Assembly (NCBI RefSeq): GCF_042138895.1
Contig: NZ_JBHIKW010000007.1
Span: forward strand, 195,396 to 259,395
From: Cedecea selenatireducens
GTDB taxonomy: Bacteria; Pseudomonadota; Gammaproteobacteria; Enterobacterales; Enterobacteriaceae
Direction of reading: 5' to 3'
DNA length: 64,000 nucleotides
The translations under genes were made by a program, and so were the position numbers. Shown here piece by piece: positions 24,420-37,900 of this stretch. The notes below the pieces were generated by a model that did no database searches, was not told the DNA's origin, and saw nothing but the letters and a program-made list of their open reading frames with translations. Positions within the stretch are counted from its first letter, which is position 1, and the number at the start of each line of letters is the position of its first letter.

Positions 24420-25822
24420 GGCTGAATCTCCAGGGACTGGATGTTGCGGTGTTCCAGACCAAATGCGTTGCGTAGTCTGCCGGTGTTGTACAGGCAGTTA
24501 AGCTGCAGTTGATGGAGCTGGCTCAGCGTTTGTTGTTGGGCGAATCGCGCCTGGTAGACTTCCTGCTCGGCGTTGAGCACGTCCAGCAGCGGGCGGGAAC
24601 CCAGGTCGAGATATTGCTGTTGGTAAAGCTCGCGGGTGCGGGCGCTTAACTGTTCCTGGCGCTGCAGAACCTGGAGCGCGGTGACCAGGCTCAGCGCCTG
24701 GCTGCGTGACTCCATAAGCTTTTGGCGCACGTCGAGGCGAACCCGGTCGATGCCGGACTGTGCGGCTTCCACCGCGTGGCTGGCGGCGTTGCGTCTCGCC
24801 GTCAGGCCGCCGCCCTGGTAAATCGGCATTTCGACGCGGATATACGCCGAGTATTGCGTGCGGTCCAGCACTTCACTCCCGGAGTAGTTCTTGTTCAGGT
24901 AGTGCTGGACGGAGGGTTCCAGCGAGATCGTCGGGGTCATCTGCGCATTGGCGTAGTCGAGGTTTGCCTGCGCGACGTTGGCCTGCGCCCAGGCCGCCAG
25001 CACGGCAGGCACCAGGCGGTCGTCCGGCTTAGCCACGTCGCAGCTGTTGTTCAGCTTCTGCGGGAAATCAGGGCTGATTTTGTTGAGGCTGGTCCAGCCG
25101 AGCTGGCTCATTAGCGTGGCCTGGGTGCTGTCGAGATTCGACTCGTACTGGATGAGCTGCGAGCGGGCGGACTCGATACGCGCGTCGGTTTGCACCACGT
25201 CTGACATCGAGGTTGCGCCCTGATCGTTGCGCTCTTGAGTCAGGCGGCCAACGGCGGTCAGCGCATCCAATTGTTCTTTGGCGATGTCGACCATTTGCTG
25301 CCAGAGCTGCACTTGTACCATCGCCGAAGCGGTGTCGTGCCCGACGGTATCAATACTTACCAGCACGTTGGCCTGGGCCTGGGCTTCCCCGGCGGTTTCG
25401 GCGCGAACCTGGCTGGCGACTTTGCCAAAGTCATACAGCATCTGGGACAGGGAAAGCACCAGCGACGGGCTGTAGCCGCTGTTGCTGTAGGTATTGGTGT
25501 AGCCGTTATTCATCCCGGCGCTGATTTGCGGATAGTACTTAGATTTGGCGACGTTTATCTGTTCGGACTGACCGTAAAGTTTGCCGATGGCTTCACGAAT
25601 GCCGGGATGCCAGCTGACCGAGCGGTTGACCGCATCGTTCAGGGTTAAGATCCCGGGCGCAGGGGCATTGAGCGGGAGGGCGGTTGGGCCATCGAGTGAG
25701 GGCAGCTCTTGTTGCTGAGCGAGGCCCTGAGTCGTAATAGAAGCAGGTTTGTCGTCGGCCCAGGCCTGGAGTGAAAACAGACCGCAAGCCAGCCATAACG
25801 CAACAGGCTGTAATTTTCCCAT
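24416..25822 (-). CDS. bapB: BapB, TolC-family outer-membrane channel for BapA
   Basis: 468 residues with a signal peptide (LQPVALWLACGLFSLQAWA, cut after AWA), then two outer-membrane-efflux repeats of the TolC fold, each with long helices and a strand pair (e.g. PSLVLSLSQMLYDFG and YIRVEMPIYQGG). It matches the LapE/TolC exit duct of adhesin type I systems. It lies 81 nt after bapA and overlaps bapC by four bases, so the three secretion genes are coupled downstream of their substrate. Confidence 0.92.
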   Translation of the reverse strand: MGKLQPVALWLACGLFSLQAWADDKPASITTQGLAQQQELPSLDGPTALPLNAPAPGILTLNDAVNRSVSWHPGIREAIGKLYGQSEQINVAKSKYYPQISAGMNNGYTNTYSNSGYSPSLVLSLSQMLYDFGKVASQVRAETAGEAQAQANVLVSIDTVGHDTASAMVQVQLWQQMVDIAKEQLDALTAVGRLTQERNDQGATSMSDVVQTDARIESARSQLIQYESNLDSTQATLMSQLGWTSLNKISPDFPQKLNNSCDVAKPDDRLVPAVLAAWAQANVAQANLDYANAQMTPTISLEPSVQHYLNKNYSGSEVLDRTQYSAYIRVEMPIYQGGGLTARRNAASHAVEAAQSGIDRVRLDVRQKLMESRSQALSLVTALQVLQRQEQLSARTRELYQQQYLDLGSRPLLDVLNAEQEVYQARFAQQQTLSQLHQLQLNCLYNTGRLRNAFGLEHRNIQSLEIQP

Positions 25823-25862
25823 GTTCTTTCCCTAATAAATGGCACTGCGTTTTTGTCTTATT

Positions 25863-25886
25863 CCCCGGGCGTCTGTGCGCCCGGGG
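25863..25886 (-). promoter_or_regulatory. GC-rich hairpin between bapA and bapB
   Basis: Nine-bp perfect stem CCCCGGGCG / CGCCCGGGG with a 6-nt loop. In the transcribed (minus) direction no T run follows, so it is better read as an mRNA-stabilising or processing hairpin, or a weak attenuator, than a full terminator. Confidence 0.55.
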
Positions 25887-25903
25887 ATTTTTCGCTTCTA
25901 CTA

Positions 25904-28900
25904 TCAGGCAACAATGTGGTTGTTCTGGATCAGCTCATCGAGCGTGGTGTGTACGTTCTCCAAAGTAACGAGAGTGGTTGAATGGAACGTGCCGGCGGAG
26001 CCATCACGGTCGATGGAGATGACCGTGTTGTTGCCGACGGTAGCCACGCTCAGGTAGTTACCTAACGTTGAGGCCTGGCCGTTCCAGCCGACCAGCAGGT
26101 CGTGGACGTTGATCTGGTCGCCCTGGGCGAGCGAGAAGTTCTTCCAGACGTCTGCGCCGTTGCCGCCCGTGCCGTCGTTCGCCCCGCCAGCAAGGACGTG
26201 GTACACCAGCGTGTCGGCGTAGGCCGACGAACCGTTGATGATGTCCCCATAGGCGGTGCTGACGAACTGCGGGTTCATGTTGATGGTCAGCGTGGCAGTG
26301 TCCGAATGCCCGTTCTGGTCGTTCAGGGTGTAGGTGAAGGTCTCCTTGTTGACGATCGATCCCGGCGCTACGCCCGCTTTCAGGGTGTAGGTATAGTTCC
26401 CGCTGATGTCGATGGTCAGCGTGCCGTACTGCCCCTGAATCGTCGCTACCGCGCTGCTGTTGGTGAGCGGGTTCAGGGTAGCCGTGCTGCCGTTCACGCC
26501 GTTGATCGTCAACAGGGTGTGGACGCTGCCAAGCTGGTCTGACGCACCGGCAGAGTCGCTACCGTCGTACAGATTGCCGTGTACGACGGTGCTCTGTGCC
26601 GTGAAGCTGTCCAGCAGGTGCGAAGTCCCGGTGACCGTTGGGGTAATGGTAATGTTCCCTACGCTTAGCGGCCCCATGTTGCCAACATAGCTCAGCGTCC
26701 AGGTGCCCGAATGCAGGTCCGTGACCGGAATAATGGCCGTGCCGCCCAACAGCGCGCTGCCGCTAAAAGTACCGGTGTAGGTATGGCCCTGACCGTCGCT
26801 CAGCGTCCAGGTCACAGACAATCCACCCAACGCCAGACCGGAAGCCACTTTGAACACCAGGGCGGCTCCGCCCAGGGTGGTGTTGTCCGCAATGGTGAAC
26901 GTACCGCTGCCGTTGCCGTGGCTGGATGCCAACAGCGCAGTAGTCCAGGTCGCTGAACCGACGTTGGCACTCGTGTAAGCCGCAGTGTTCTGCGTTGACG
27001 CGATAGCCATAATCGAACTGATGTCGTTCACGGCATCCACGGTGTGCGGCGTGGCGGTGATGTTCAGGGACGCGGTACCGGTGTCTCCGTTTGGCGCGGT
27101 GACGGTATAAACGAAGCTGTCTGGCGTATTGATGCCGTCGGCACCCACGCCTGCTTTCAGCGTATAGGTGTAGTTGCCGTGGGCATCAATGGTCAGCGTC
27201 CCGAACTTGCCGACGATGGTGGTGGTACCGGTCGCCGACACTGCGACGCCGTTCACCGCCGTCAGCAGGCTGCCCGCCGGAGCGATATCGTCCTGCATCA
27301 CGTTACCGGTAGTTGTTGCCGCCAGGCTGTCTACCGCGTAGGTGTGATCCTGCAGGATATTCAGCGTGTAACTGGTCAGCAGCGAGACGCCGCTGGCGTT
27401 CATCAGCAGGAACAGGTAATCCCCGCCGCCGAGTGTGACGGTCAACTGACCTGACGAACCGCCGAGCAGCGGCGCCGTCAGCCAGGTTTTCTGCACCTGG
27501 AACTGTTCATACTGCTGGGTGGCCACGTTGAACTTGTAGATATACAGGTCGAAGGTGGACAGCAGCGCCACCCCGCCAACGCTCGCCTGCAGCGTCATGG
27601 TACGAGTTGACCCGTCTGCGACATCAAACAGAATCGGGTTGCTCATATTGGCCAGCAGGTTGAGGTTAACCACGTTGCCCAGGCCTACGCTCAGCACCGA
27701 CAGGCCGGTTTGCTGAGATGCGCCGTGGTCAACGGCGACAACGTCCGTGCCGTAAGTCAGCGACCCGGTGTTATCCGTTGCCGTAACCGTGCTGGCCGGC
27801 GCGCCGTTACCCAGGGAGACAATCAGCTGTGCAGAGTCGCTGACGCCGTTGTGGGTAATGGTGTAGGTGAAGTTCTCCGTGCGTCCCAGCACCGTGGCCG
27901 ATGTATTGGTTAAGGTGTAGGTATAGCTGCCGTCCTGGTTGATATGCAGGGTGCCGTATTTACCCTGAATATCCAGCCCGCCAGCGCCCACGGTGTGGCT
28001 GACGCCGTTGGCATCGGTAATCGCCGTCACCACGGTGCCGGTAGGCGCGTTATCCACCGCACCGCCAGGGCCTGCATCGGTAATCACGTTCCCGTTGGAG
28101 GTGGTAGTGCCGCTAACGACGCCTGCGCCGGTTTGCTCGACGGTGACCGCAAGGTTCGTCGTCGCCCCGGTCGCCAGCAGGCTGGTGTTGTAGCCGAGTA
28201 CGCGGTATTGCCCTTCGCCCAGTCCGTCAAGGTTCAGGGTCACGCCCGTCGCGCCCAGGGTTAACAGGTTAAGGAACTGCGGCAGAGAAGAGTCGACGAC
28301 CGTGGTCCACGAGTTGGTGGCCGCGTCATATTTCTGAATGGCGATTTCCAGCGTATTCAGCAACGACAGCACCACGCCGGTGGCGGCGGCATTAATGGTG
28401 ATATGCCCGGTAGCGCCGCTGCCGATGGTGAAGCCAACCTGCGCGGTATTGCTGCCCAGCACCGAAGCCACGCTCCCCAGGGCGCCAATCAGCAGGCTGC
28501 CGTAGCCGCTGTAGTGCTCGGTGGTAATTTCTGCGTTACTGGTCAGCGCTAAATCGACTACGTTGCTGCTCGCTGCCAGAGGCAGGACCGGCGCGGTAAT
28601 CGACAGCGACGGCGAAACGTTCCCGGCGGCGTCGACGGCAGAAATCGACAGCGACTGGCCTTCAATCTGGCGAGTCGGCAGCGTGATGCTGAAGGCGCCA
28701 GAAGCGTTAGCCGTACCGGTGACGGTGATCCCACCCGGCAACGTAATGGTCACGGTGCTGTTAGCTTCAGCTACGCCGGTAATTGTTGCCCCGTCGGCGC
28801 TGATAACCCCGGTTGGGATCAGCGGTGGAATGGTATCGACAATTACCGAGGTTGCCAGAGACGCAGCGCCCGTCCCGTTGGCGTTGGTTGCCGTGGCGGT

Positions 28901-31900
28901 AAAGGCATGAACGCCATCACCCAGCGCGCCGGTCGGGGTAAACGTCCAGACGCCGCTCGCATTGGCGGTTACCGTGCCGAGCAACGAACCGTTGTCGTAA
29001 ATCTTAACGGTGGCGTTGGCTTCGGCGGTGCCGTTAATCGTCGGCCGGGTATCGTTGGTGCTCTGGCCGTTGCCCACAATGCCGGTCTTCGGCAGTACAT
29101 CGTCAACGATGCTGGTGATAACCGGCAGCCCCGGCACGCCGGTGAACGGTGCGGTGAAGCCTGCCGACACGCCGACGTTCCCCGCCGCATCCTGAGCAAA
29201 AGCAAGCAGAGACTGGCCGCTGGTTTGCGCAGGCGAGAGCGTAATGCTGAAGTTGCCGCTACCGTCCGCTTTCGCCGTACCCAGTACCGTTCCCGTTGCA
29301 GAGGTAATGGTGACGGTGCTGTTGGCTTCGGCAAGGCCGGTCACCACCGAGCCGGTGGCGTTGACGGTCAGGCCGGTTGGCGCCAGCGGCGGCACGGTAT
29401 CGACGACGATACCGGCAGGCACGGAGGTGACGCTGACGTTACCTGCCGCATCCGTTGCCGTGACGGTGAACGAATGGTTGCCCTGGAGAAGCGGCAGCGT
29501 TGGCGTAAACGTCCAGACGCCGCTGCCGTTCGCCGTCGTGGTGCCCAGCAGCACGCCGTTATCAAAGATATTGATAGTGGCGTTGGCTTCTGCGGTACCG
29601 TTCAGGGTCGGGCGAGTGTCGTCCGTTGGCTGGTTGTTGCCCACCGGGCCGGTGATTGGGCCGATGTCATCTACCACCGAGGTAATCACCGGCTGGCCAG
29701 GCGCCACGGTATCCACAACCACGGTGAAGCCAGCGGTTGGGCTGCTGACCACGCCTGCGCCGTTGGTGGCGGTAATGGTAAAGGTGTGCGAGCCGTTTGC
29801 CAGCGCGCTCGGCGGCGTAAATACCCAAATGCCGAGGACGTTAGCGGTGACGGTGCCAATCAGGTTGCCGCCATCGTAAATTTTGATGGTGCTGTTGGCA
29901 TCGGCCGTCCCGTTGAGGGTCGGACGCGCATCGTTAGTGGCCTGGCCGTTAGTCAACGGACCTACCACTCCGCCGACAACGTCATCCACCACCGAGGTCA
30001 GCACCGGCGTATTCGACACGCCGCTGACGATGTTCAGGGTGAAGTCGGCCGAGGCGACGCTGGTGTTACCGGCGGCATCGGATGCCGTGACGGTGAACAC
30101 ATGCTGGCCCGGGGTTAATGCGGTGCCCGGCGTGAAGCTCCAGACGCCCAGCGCGTTAGCGGTGACGGTGCCAATCAGGTTGCCGCCATCGTAAATCTTG
30201 ATGGTGGCGTTAGCTTCCGCAGTGCCGCTGAGCACGGGCAGGGTATCGTCGGTACTTGAACCACTCACCAGCGGCCCCTGAACCGGGCCAACGTCGTCAA
30301 ACGCCTGAATCACAATCGGCTGGGTTGGCGCGATGGTATCCACTACGACGTTAAACGGTGCTGAAGGCAGACTGACGTTGCCAGCGGCGTCTGTGGCGGT
30401 GACGGTCAGCGCATGGCCGCCGTTAATCAGCGGCGTACCCGGCCTGAAGCTCCATGCTCCGCCCGCATCTGCCTGTACGGTGCCAAGCAGAACGCCGTTG
30501 TCGTACACGCTGACGGTGGCGTTGCCCTCGGCGGTACCGGTCAGCACTGGACGGGTATCGTCGGTGGTCTGGCCGCTGGTCAGGTTGCCGGTGATTGGCC
30601 CTACCGCATCCGCAACGGTACCGATCGCTGGCGCATTCGGTGCAATGGTGTCGACGGTCAACGCGAAGCCATTCGACGGATTACTGACGTTGCCCGCTGC
30701 ATCGGTGGCGGTCACGGTTAACGTATGCGAACCGTTGCCGAGCGCTGCGACTGGGGTCAGACTCCATGCGCCAGAACCGTTGGCAACGGTGGTGCCTATC
30801 AGGTTGCCGTCGCTGTATACCTTGATGATGGCGTTAGCTTCAGCTGTCCCGCTCAGTGAAGGCCGGGTTTCGTTGGTGGCCTGGCCGTTGGTGATTGGCC
30901 CCAGCACCGGCGCGGTGTTGTCCAGCACGGTGACGATCGCCGGCGGATTTGGCGCAACCGAGTCAATATTCACGCCAAACGAGGCCGTGTTACTGACGTT
31001 GCCTGCGGCATCGGTCGCCGTGACGTTCAGGGTATGCGTCCCCTGGCCCAGCGGCCCGGTTGGCGTGAACGTCCAGTTGCCCAGTCCGTCTGCCTGAGTC
31101 GTACCCAGTACGTTATTGCCGTCTTTCACTGTGATAGTGGCGTTAGCTTCTGCCGTCCCGCTCAGGGTTGGCTGGGTGTCCTTCGTCAGTTGACCGTTAA
31201 TCAGCGGCAGGTTAGTGCCTGGCTGCGTCTGGTCGTCTATTACCGAGAGGATAATCGGCACAATCGGCGGCACTGTATCCACCACCACGTTGAAGCCGAC
31301 GCTTGGGCCGCTGGCGTTACCCGCCGCATCCGTAGCGGTCACGGTGATGTTATGACTGCCGTCCAGCAGCGGAGCCGTTGGGGTGAATGTCCAGCTTCCG
31401 CCCACCGGTACCGTGACCGTCCCGATAACGACATTCCCGTCCTTAAAGGTCAACGTTGTACCTGCCTCGGCGGTGCCGCTGAAGGTTGGCGTATTGTCGT
31501 TAGTTGGCTGGCCGGAGGTGATTGGCTGCGCGGTAATGTCGTTGGTGACCGCCAGCACGACAGGCGTACCCGGCGCGACGGTATCCACGTTCACCACAAA
31601 TCCGCTGGAAGGCGGGCTGACGTTACCGGCGGCGTCGGTCGCCGTGACGGTAATATTGTGCGCACCTTCGCCAAGATTGGTTATCGGCGTATAAGTCCAG
31701 ATGCCCAGTGCGTTCGCGGTGACGGTACCGATAACGGAACCATTATCGAGAATGTTCACCGTAGCCCCGGCCTCTGCGGTACCGCTGAGCGTTGGTTTGG
31801 CATCGTTAGTGGCCTGGCCGCTGGTCAACGGCCCGAGGGCACCACCCACTACATCGTCCACCACGGAAAGGATAACTGGCTGTGCTGGTGGCGTGGTATC

Positions 31901-34900
31901 GACAATGATGTTGTAAAGCGGTGACAGACCGCTGGTCTCGATACCTACCGTCTGGCTGACCGCAAAGGTGTGTGGTCCATTACCCAAGGGATCGGTAACG
32001 GTCCAGGTCCATTTTCCATCGACATCGGCCGACACTGTGGTAATCAGCACCCCGTCGACATAAATGTGAACCGCAGCTCCGGCAGTCGCACCAGAGCCGC
32101 TCAACGTTGGCAGCGTATCATCGGTGGTTTTCCCGTTGCCGACATTACCGGTTATCGTGCCAACGTTGTCGTCCACCAGATCGATGGTTGGAGGGTGAGG
32201 GATAATCGAGGTCGTTGCGTTAAAGTTCACGCCACCACTCTGGTTACCCGCTGGGTCCTGTGCCACGGCAGTAAGCTGTGCGCCAGTCGTCTGGGCTGGT
32301 GAAAGCGTTACGACCCAGGCACCGGTTATTGGCGCCGCGACTCCCGTTCCCAGGACGTTGCCGCTGGAATCTTTGATAATCACCGTCGCCCCGGCTTCAG
32401 CGGTACCGGAGACCAGGGTCCCGGTCGGGTCAATGACCAGAACCGTAGGATTTCCTGGCGCAGTGGTATCGACGTCAATCACAATTGGCGCAGATGGCCC
32501 AACGCTATGGCCGACATCATCGGTCGCTTGGATGGTAATGCTGTGCGGGCCTTCCGACAGCGCGGAAGTGGTTATGCTCCATTTGCCGTCCTGGCCTACG
32601 GTACCGGTACCCAGAATGGTTGTGCCATTAGTGTCGTACAGCGTAACTGTGCTGCCGATTTTTCCGGTGCCGGTAAATGTTGGCGTTGTGTCATCGGTGA
32701 CGCTGCCGTTAACCAGCGGCGTCTTGATTGGGCCAACGTCATCAATGATTTCAACGACGACCGGCGCGGTAAGCGGTACGGTATCGACGGTCAGTACGTA
32801 ATCGGTTGACGGCCCGCTGACGTTACCTGCCTTGTCGGTTTGAACGGCGGTGAGGGTATTTTCGCCATTGGCCAGGGCGATATCTGGCGTGATGGTCCAG
32901 TTACCCGTGCCGTCCACGACCGCAGAACCTATCGCCGTGGTGCCGTTGTACAGCGTGACGGTTGCACCGATTTCCCCCGTACCGTGGAACACTGGTTTCG
33001 GGTCGTCGGTGATCCCGTTGGTGATAGCGCCGGTGACCGGGCCAACGTTGTCATCCACGGTGCCAATAGTCGGTGCCCCAGGCGCCGTAGTATCTACGGT
33101 AATGGCGATCGGTGCTGACGGCAGGCTGGTGTTGCCCGCCGGGTCGGTCACCTGCACGGTAATGTTATAGGTCGTTTCGCCAAACGGCGTGGCAGGCGTC
33201 ACGCTCCAGGTACCGTCAGAACGCACGGTGGTGGTGCCGACCAGCTCGTTCCCGTTGTTGTAGACGTTGATGGTAGAGCCCGCGACGCCGGTGCCGCTAA
33301 AGGTCGGCGTCGTGTCGTTGGTGCTGCCGCCAGGGGCGACGGTGCCCACTACCGGCGGCACGTTGTCAGTCACCGTAGGTGCAACAGGCTGAGCCGGAGG
33401 TGTCGCGTAAACCGACAGCGTAAATCCGCTCGACGGTGCCCCGACGTTGCCCGCCGCATCCGTTGCCGTGGTTGTGAAGATATGAGTCCCGCTACCCAGC
33501 GGAGAATTTGGAGTAATACTCCAGTTGCCGTCGGCGTCAACGACCGCGCTGCCGATTGGCGTTGTTCCGCCGTCAGCGTACAGCTTGATGGTCGCGCCCA
33601 CTTCGCCCTTACCGGAGAGCACCGGTTCGGTACTTTGGGTGCTGCCGCCGTTAGTCAGGGTGATTGGCGTGCCGGCGACGTTGCCCAGCGCACCGTCAAT
33701 GGAAGGCGCTCCCGGAGGTGCGGTGTCGATAATCACAATCTGCGTTGTGGCAGAGCTGGTGTTTCCGGCCGCATCCGTCACGTAGACATTAAGCGTATGC
33801 GAGCCTTCGCTCAGCGGCTGAGTGGGCTGGAATGTCCATGCGCCGGTGCCATCCGCCGTGACGGTACCGATAAGCGTTGTGCCATCGTATATTTTGACGA
33901 CCGCATCAGCGGCCGCTGTCCCGTTGATAACGGGTTGCGGATCGTTGGTTGAGCCGCCAGGCAGTACCGGGCCAAGATCCGGGTTAACGTTATCCACTAT
34001 CTCGCCGATCGTCGGCGCGTTTGGCAGGGTGGTTATTTGTTCAACGTTCCACGGCGTGGAATGCGCGGTGACGTTTCCTGCGGCATCTGAAGCCGTGACG
34101 GTAAAGGAGTGAGGTCCATCCAGCAACGGCGTGGTTGGCGTAAATGTCCAGGTGCCGCTGCCGTTCACGGTGGTGGTGCCCAGTACGTTCAGGCCATCGT
34201 AAACCGTGATGGTGGAACCTGGTTCACCGCTGCCGCTAAGCGTTGGAGTAGGATCATTGGTCGCTCCCCCATTGCTAATCGGGCCGGTAACCGTGCCGAC
34301 GTCATCGTTCACCAGGGTGATGGTCGGTGCTGTTGGCGCAATCGAATCAACGTTGATGTTAAACGCGGCACTTGGCTGGCTTACATTGTTTGCGGCGTCG
34401 GTAGCGGTGACGGTCAGGTTATGAGAACCCTGGCCGAGAGCGGTTGTTGGCGTAAACGTCCATGCCCCTGTCCCGTCGGCATTGACGGTGCCAATCAGAT
34501 TACCGTTGTCGTAGATCTTCACGGTTGAGTTAGCTTCGGCCGTGCCGGAGAGTGTCGGTTTATCGTCGTTGGTCAGGTCGCCGCTATTTAGGTTACCGGT
34601 ATGGTCCGGCACGTTATCGACGACTGAACCGATGACCGGTATGTTCGGCGGGGTGATATCCGGCGCGGTAACCGGGGCGTCAGGGCCGATGTTCCCTGCT
34701 TTATCCGTGGCGTTTACTTCCAGATGCTGGCCGTTAGCCTGCGGCGTAGTCAGGGTGATGGTAAAGCTGCCGTCCGGCCCGGCGACTGCCTGGCCCAGCG
34801 GGTTACCCTGGTCATCGGTAACTTTTACCGTGCTGCCTGCCTCCGCTTTACCGGTCACAATCGTGCCGTCTTCGTTAACCTGCAGATTAGTTGGTGCCAG

Positions 34901-37900
34901 TGGAGGAGTGTGATCCTGGGCAATAACGGCCGCTGGCGAGCTGATATTGTTCGCGGCATCCCTGGCGGTGACCATCAGCGTCTCGCCGTTAAGCTGCGGT
35001 GGCGTGAGCGGGGAAATATCAAATGTGCCGGTGCCGCTGGCGACACCGGTGCCAATCGCGTTGCCGTTACCATCCCAAATGGTGATGGTACTGTTTGGCT
35101 CTGCGGTGCCGGTTACGTGCAGGCCATCCGCGCTGACGGCAAGCCCTGTCGGTGCATTCGGTGCAGTAAGATCCGGCGCAGGCACGGTTGCACCCGGGCC
35201 GGTATTGCCCACCGCATCGGTGGCTTTCGCGGTCAGATCTTCACCGTTCAGTTGAGCCGGGGAAAGCGTGACGCTGAAGTGGCCCGTCCCGTCTGCCGTA
35301 GCGGTGCCGAGTACGGTGCCGCTGGCGTTAGTGATGGTGACCGTGCTGTTCGCTTCAGCTGTCCCGGTGAGCGTTGTCCCGTCGTTGGAAACGGTCAGGC
35401 CGGTCGGCAATCCAGGAGGAACAGTATCAACCACTACGCCAAACGGTGCAGATATGCCGCTGTTACCTAAGCCGTTGTTGGCGCTCACGGTGAAGGAATG
35501 CGGGCCATCAAGCAGCGGCAACGTTGGGGTAAAACTCCAGCTGCCGTCAGGATTAACCGAAGCAACACCAATCGGCAGGCCGTTATCAAAGACAGCAATA
35601 GTGGAACCGACTTCAGCTGTACCGCTGAGGGTCGGGCGGTTGTCATCCGTTGCCTGGCCGTTGGTCAACGTCCCTTTAATTGCGCCGACATCATCGGTCA
35701 CCGAAATAAGAACAGGGACGGTTGGGAAGCCGGAGTTTGAGGCCTCGAATGGCGTATTTGGCCCCTGGTTTCCAGCGGCATCGCTAATTTTCGCGATAAG
35801 GTCTTCACCGTGGGTTTGCGCAGGCGTCAGGGTGACGGAAAAGTTGCCGCTGCCATCAACTTGAGCGGTGCCTAATACGACCCCAGAGAGGGTGGTAATG
35901 GTGACTGTTGCGCCAATTTCCCCTGTGCCGGTCACGGTCGTCCCGTCCGGGTCACGCGGATTAAGCGTAACGGCGTTCGGTGGTGTGAAATCAATGGTGA
36001 AGGTTGGGCCGGCGGTAATGGTACTGATGTTGCCCGCAGGGTCGGTCTGCTGCAGCGTAATCGTGTGCGGGCCTTCACCCATCGCGTTGGTTGGGGTAAA
36101 TGTCCATTTACCGTCATTGCCGACGGTGACCGTGCCAATCGGAAGACCATTATCAAAGAGGGTGAGCGAGCTGCCAGGTTCTCCGGTGCCGCTGAAGGCT
36201 GGTTTTGTCTCATCGGTGACGCCGTTGTTGCCGATAGGGCCAGTGATGGAGCCAGTATTATCTTCAACCAGGATGAGTACCGGTGCATCGACAACGGTAT
36301 CAACCGTAACGCTGTAGCCAGCAGAGCTGCCGCTGTCGCCGCGAATGTTAGAGGCGGTGGCGGTGAAGTTATGCGGGCCGTCGAGCAGATTTACGCCTGG
36401 CGTAAAGCTCCATGTACCGCCGGGAAGCACAACGGTGGTGCCAATCTCAAGCCCGTTATCAAAGATATGGATGGTTTCACCGGCTACGCCTGTCCCCTGA
36501 ATAGTCGGGGTCTGGTCATTGGTTGGCTGATTGTTTGGTACTGTGCCAACGATTGGCGGTGCGTTATCAATGATGGCGGTGATCGTCGGCACCGTGGGTA
36601 ACGGGAAGAATGGCGCAGTCGCCTCACCTGGCAGGCTGACGTTGCCTGCCGCATCGGTCGCCGTGACGCTAAGCTTGGAGCCGTCCAGCTGCGGCGTGGT
36701 CAGGATAATATTAAATATACCGGTCACAGGGGCGGCGGTGCCGGTACCAATCACGTTGCCGTTAGCGTCTTTGATGGTGACGGTGCTACCCGGCTCGGCA
36801 AGCCCCGTCACTGTATCACCATCAGCGCTGACTATCAGGCCGGTGGGTTCGGCTGGCGCGCTAGTATCCACGGTAACGGTGTAGCTACCGGAAACGCTGC
36901 TATCACCCCGGACGTTGGAGGCCGAGGCGGTAAAGGTGTAGGTGCCTTCGCCCAGCGGGCTCTGTGGCGTAAAGCTCCAGGTACCGTCCAGCCCAACTTT
37001 GGCGGTACCAATCTCGCCGCCGTTAGACAGAATATGGATGGTATCGCCGGGCTGGCCTGTGCCCTGCAGCGTTGGGGTGGTGTCGTTGGTGGTCTGGTTA
37101 TTCCCTACGTTGCCGGTGTTGGGCGCCGCATCGTCAATGATGGCGGTAATCACAGGCTCTACCGGCGGCAGAACGTTTGGCGCCGTCGCCGTGGCCGGTG
37201 GGCTGGTATTCCCTGCCGGATCGGTGACGACCACGGTCAGCGTTTCGCCGTCTACCTGAGGCGTTGTCAGAGTGATGGTGATGTTACCGTTGTTATCGGC
37301 AGTGCCGGTGCCCACGATCGCGCCATTCGGATCTTTAATGGTTATCGAGCTACCGGCTTCTGCGTGCCCGGTAAGAACTTCGCCATCCGGGCTGACGACC
37401 AGGCCCGTTGCCGCCGCTGGTGGGGCGGTATCAATGGTGACGGTGTACGCCGGGGAAGTGGCGCTTTCGCCTCTTTCGTTAGTCGCCACAACGGTGAATG
37501 CATGGGAGCCGTCCGGCAGGGCGGTGCCCGGCGTAAAGCTCCAGGTGCCGTTAGCGCCGACAACCACGGTGCCAATCTGCACGCCATTGTCGTAGATATG
37601 AACGGTTGTGCCCGCCTGACCGGTACCCTGCAGGGTTGGAGTATTGTCGTTGGTTGGCGAGTTATTACCTATGTTGCCACCGTTTGGCGCATTCACATGA
37701 TCGTTAGTGAGGCCGGTAATGCCTGGCTCGCCGGGCAGGGGAATATTAGGGGCGGTGACGGTGGCACCCGGCCCGGTGTTGCCTGAAGGATCGGTCGCCG
37801 TGGCGGTTAGCGTTTCCCCGTCCAATTTCGGAGAGGTTAATGTGATGGTAAAGCTGCCGTCGCTGCCCGCGGTGCCGGTACCGATGACATTTCCGTTGGC

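Noticed and set aside
28907..30118. 403-codon open frame on the plus strand opposite bapA
   Set aside because: Antisense shadow of a GC-rich repetitive gene. It is Arg/Gly/His-rich, has no domain and repeats with the same period as bapA. Many similar frames lie along 26-38 kb.
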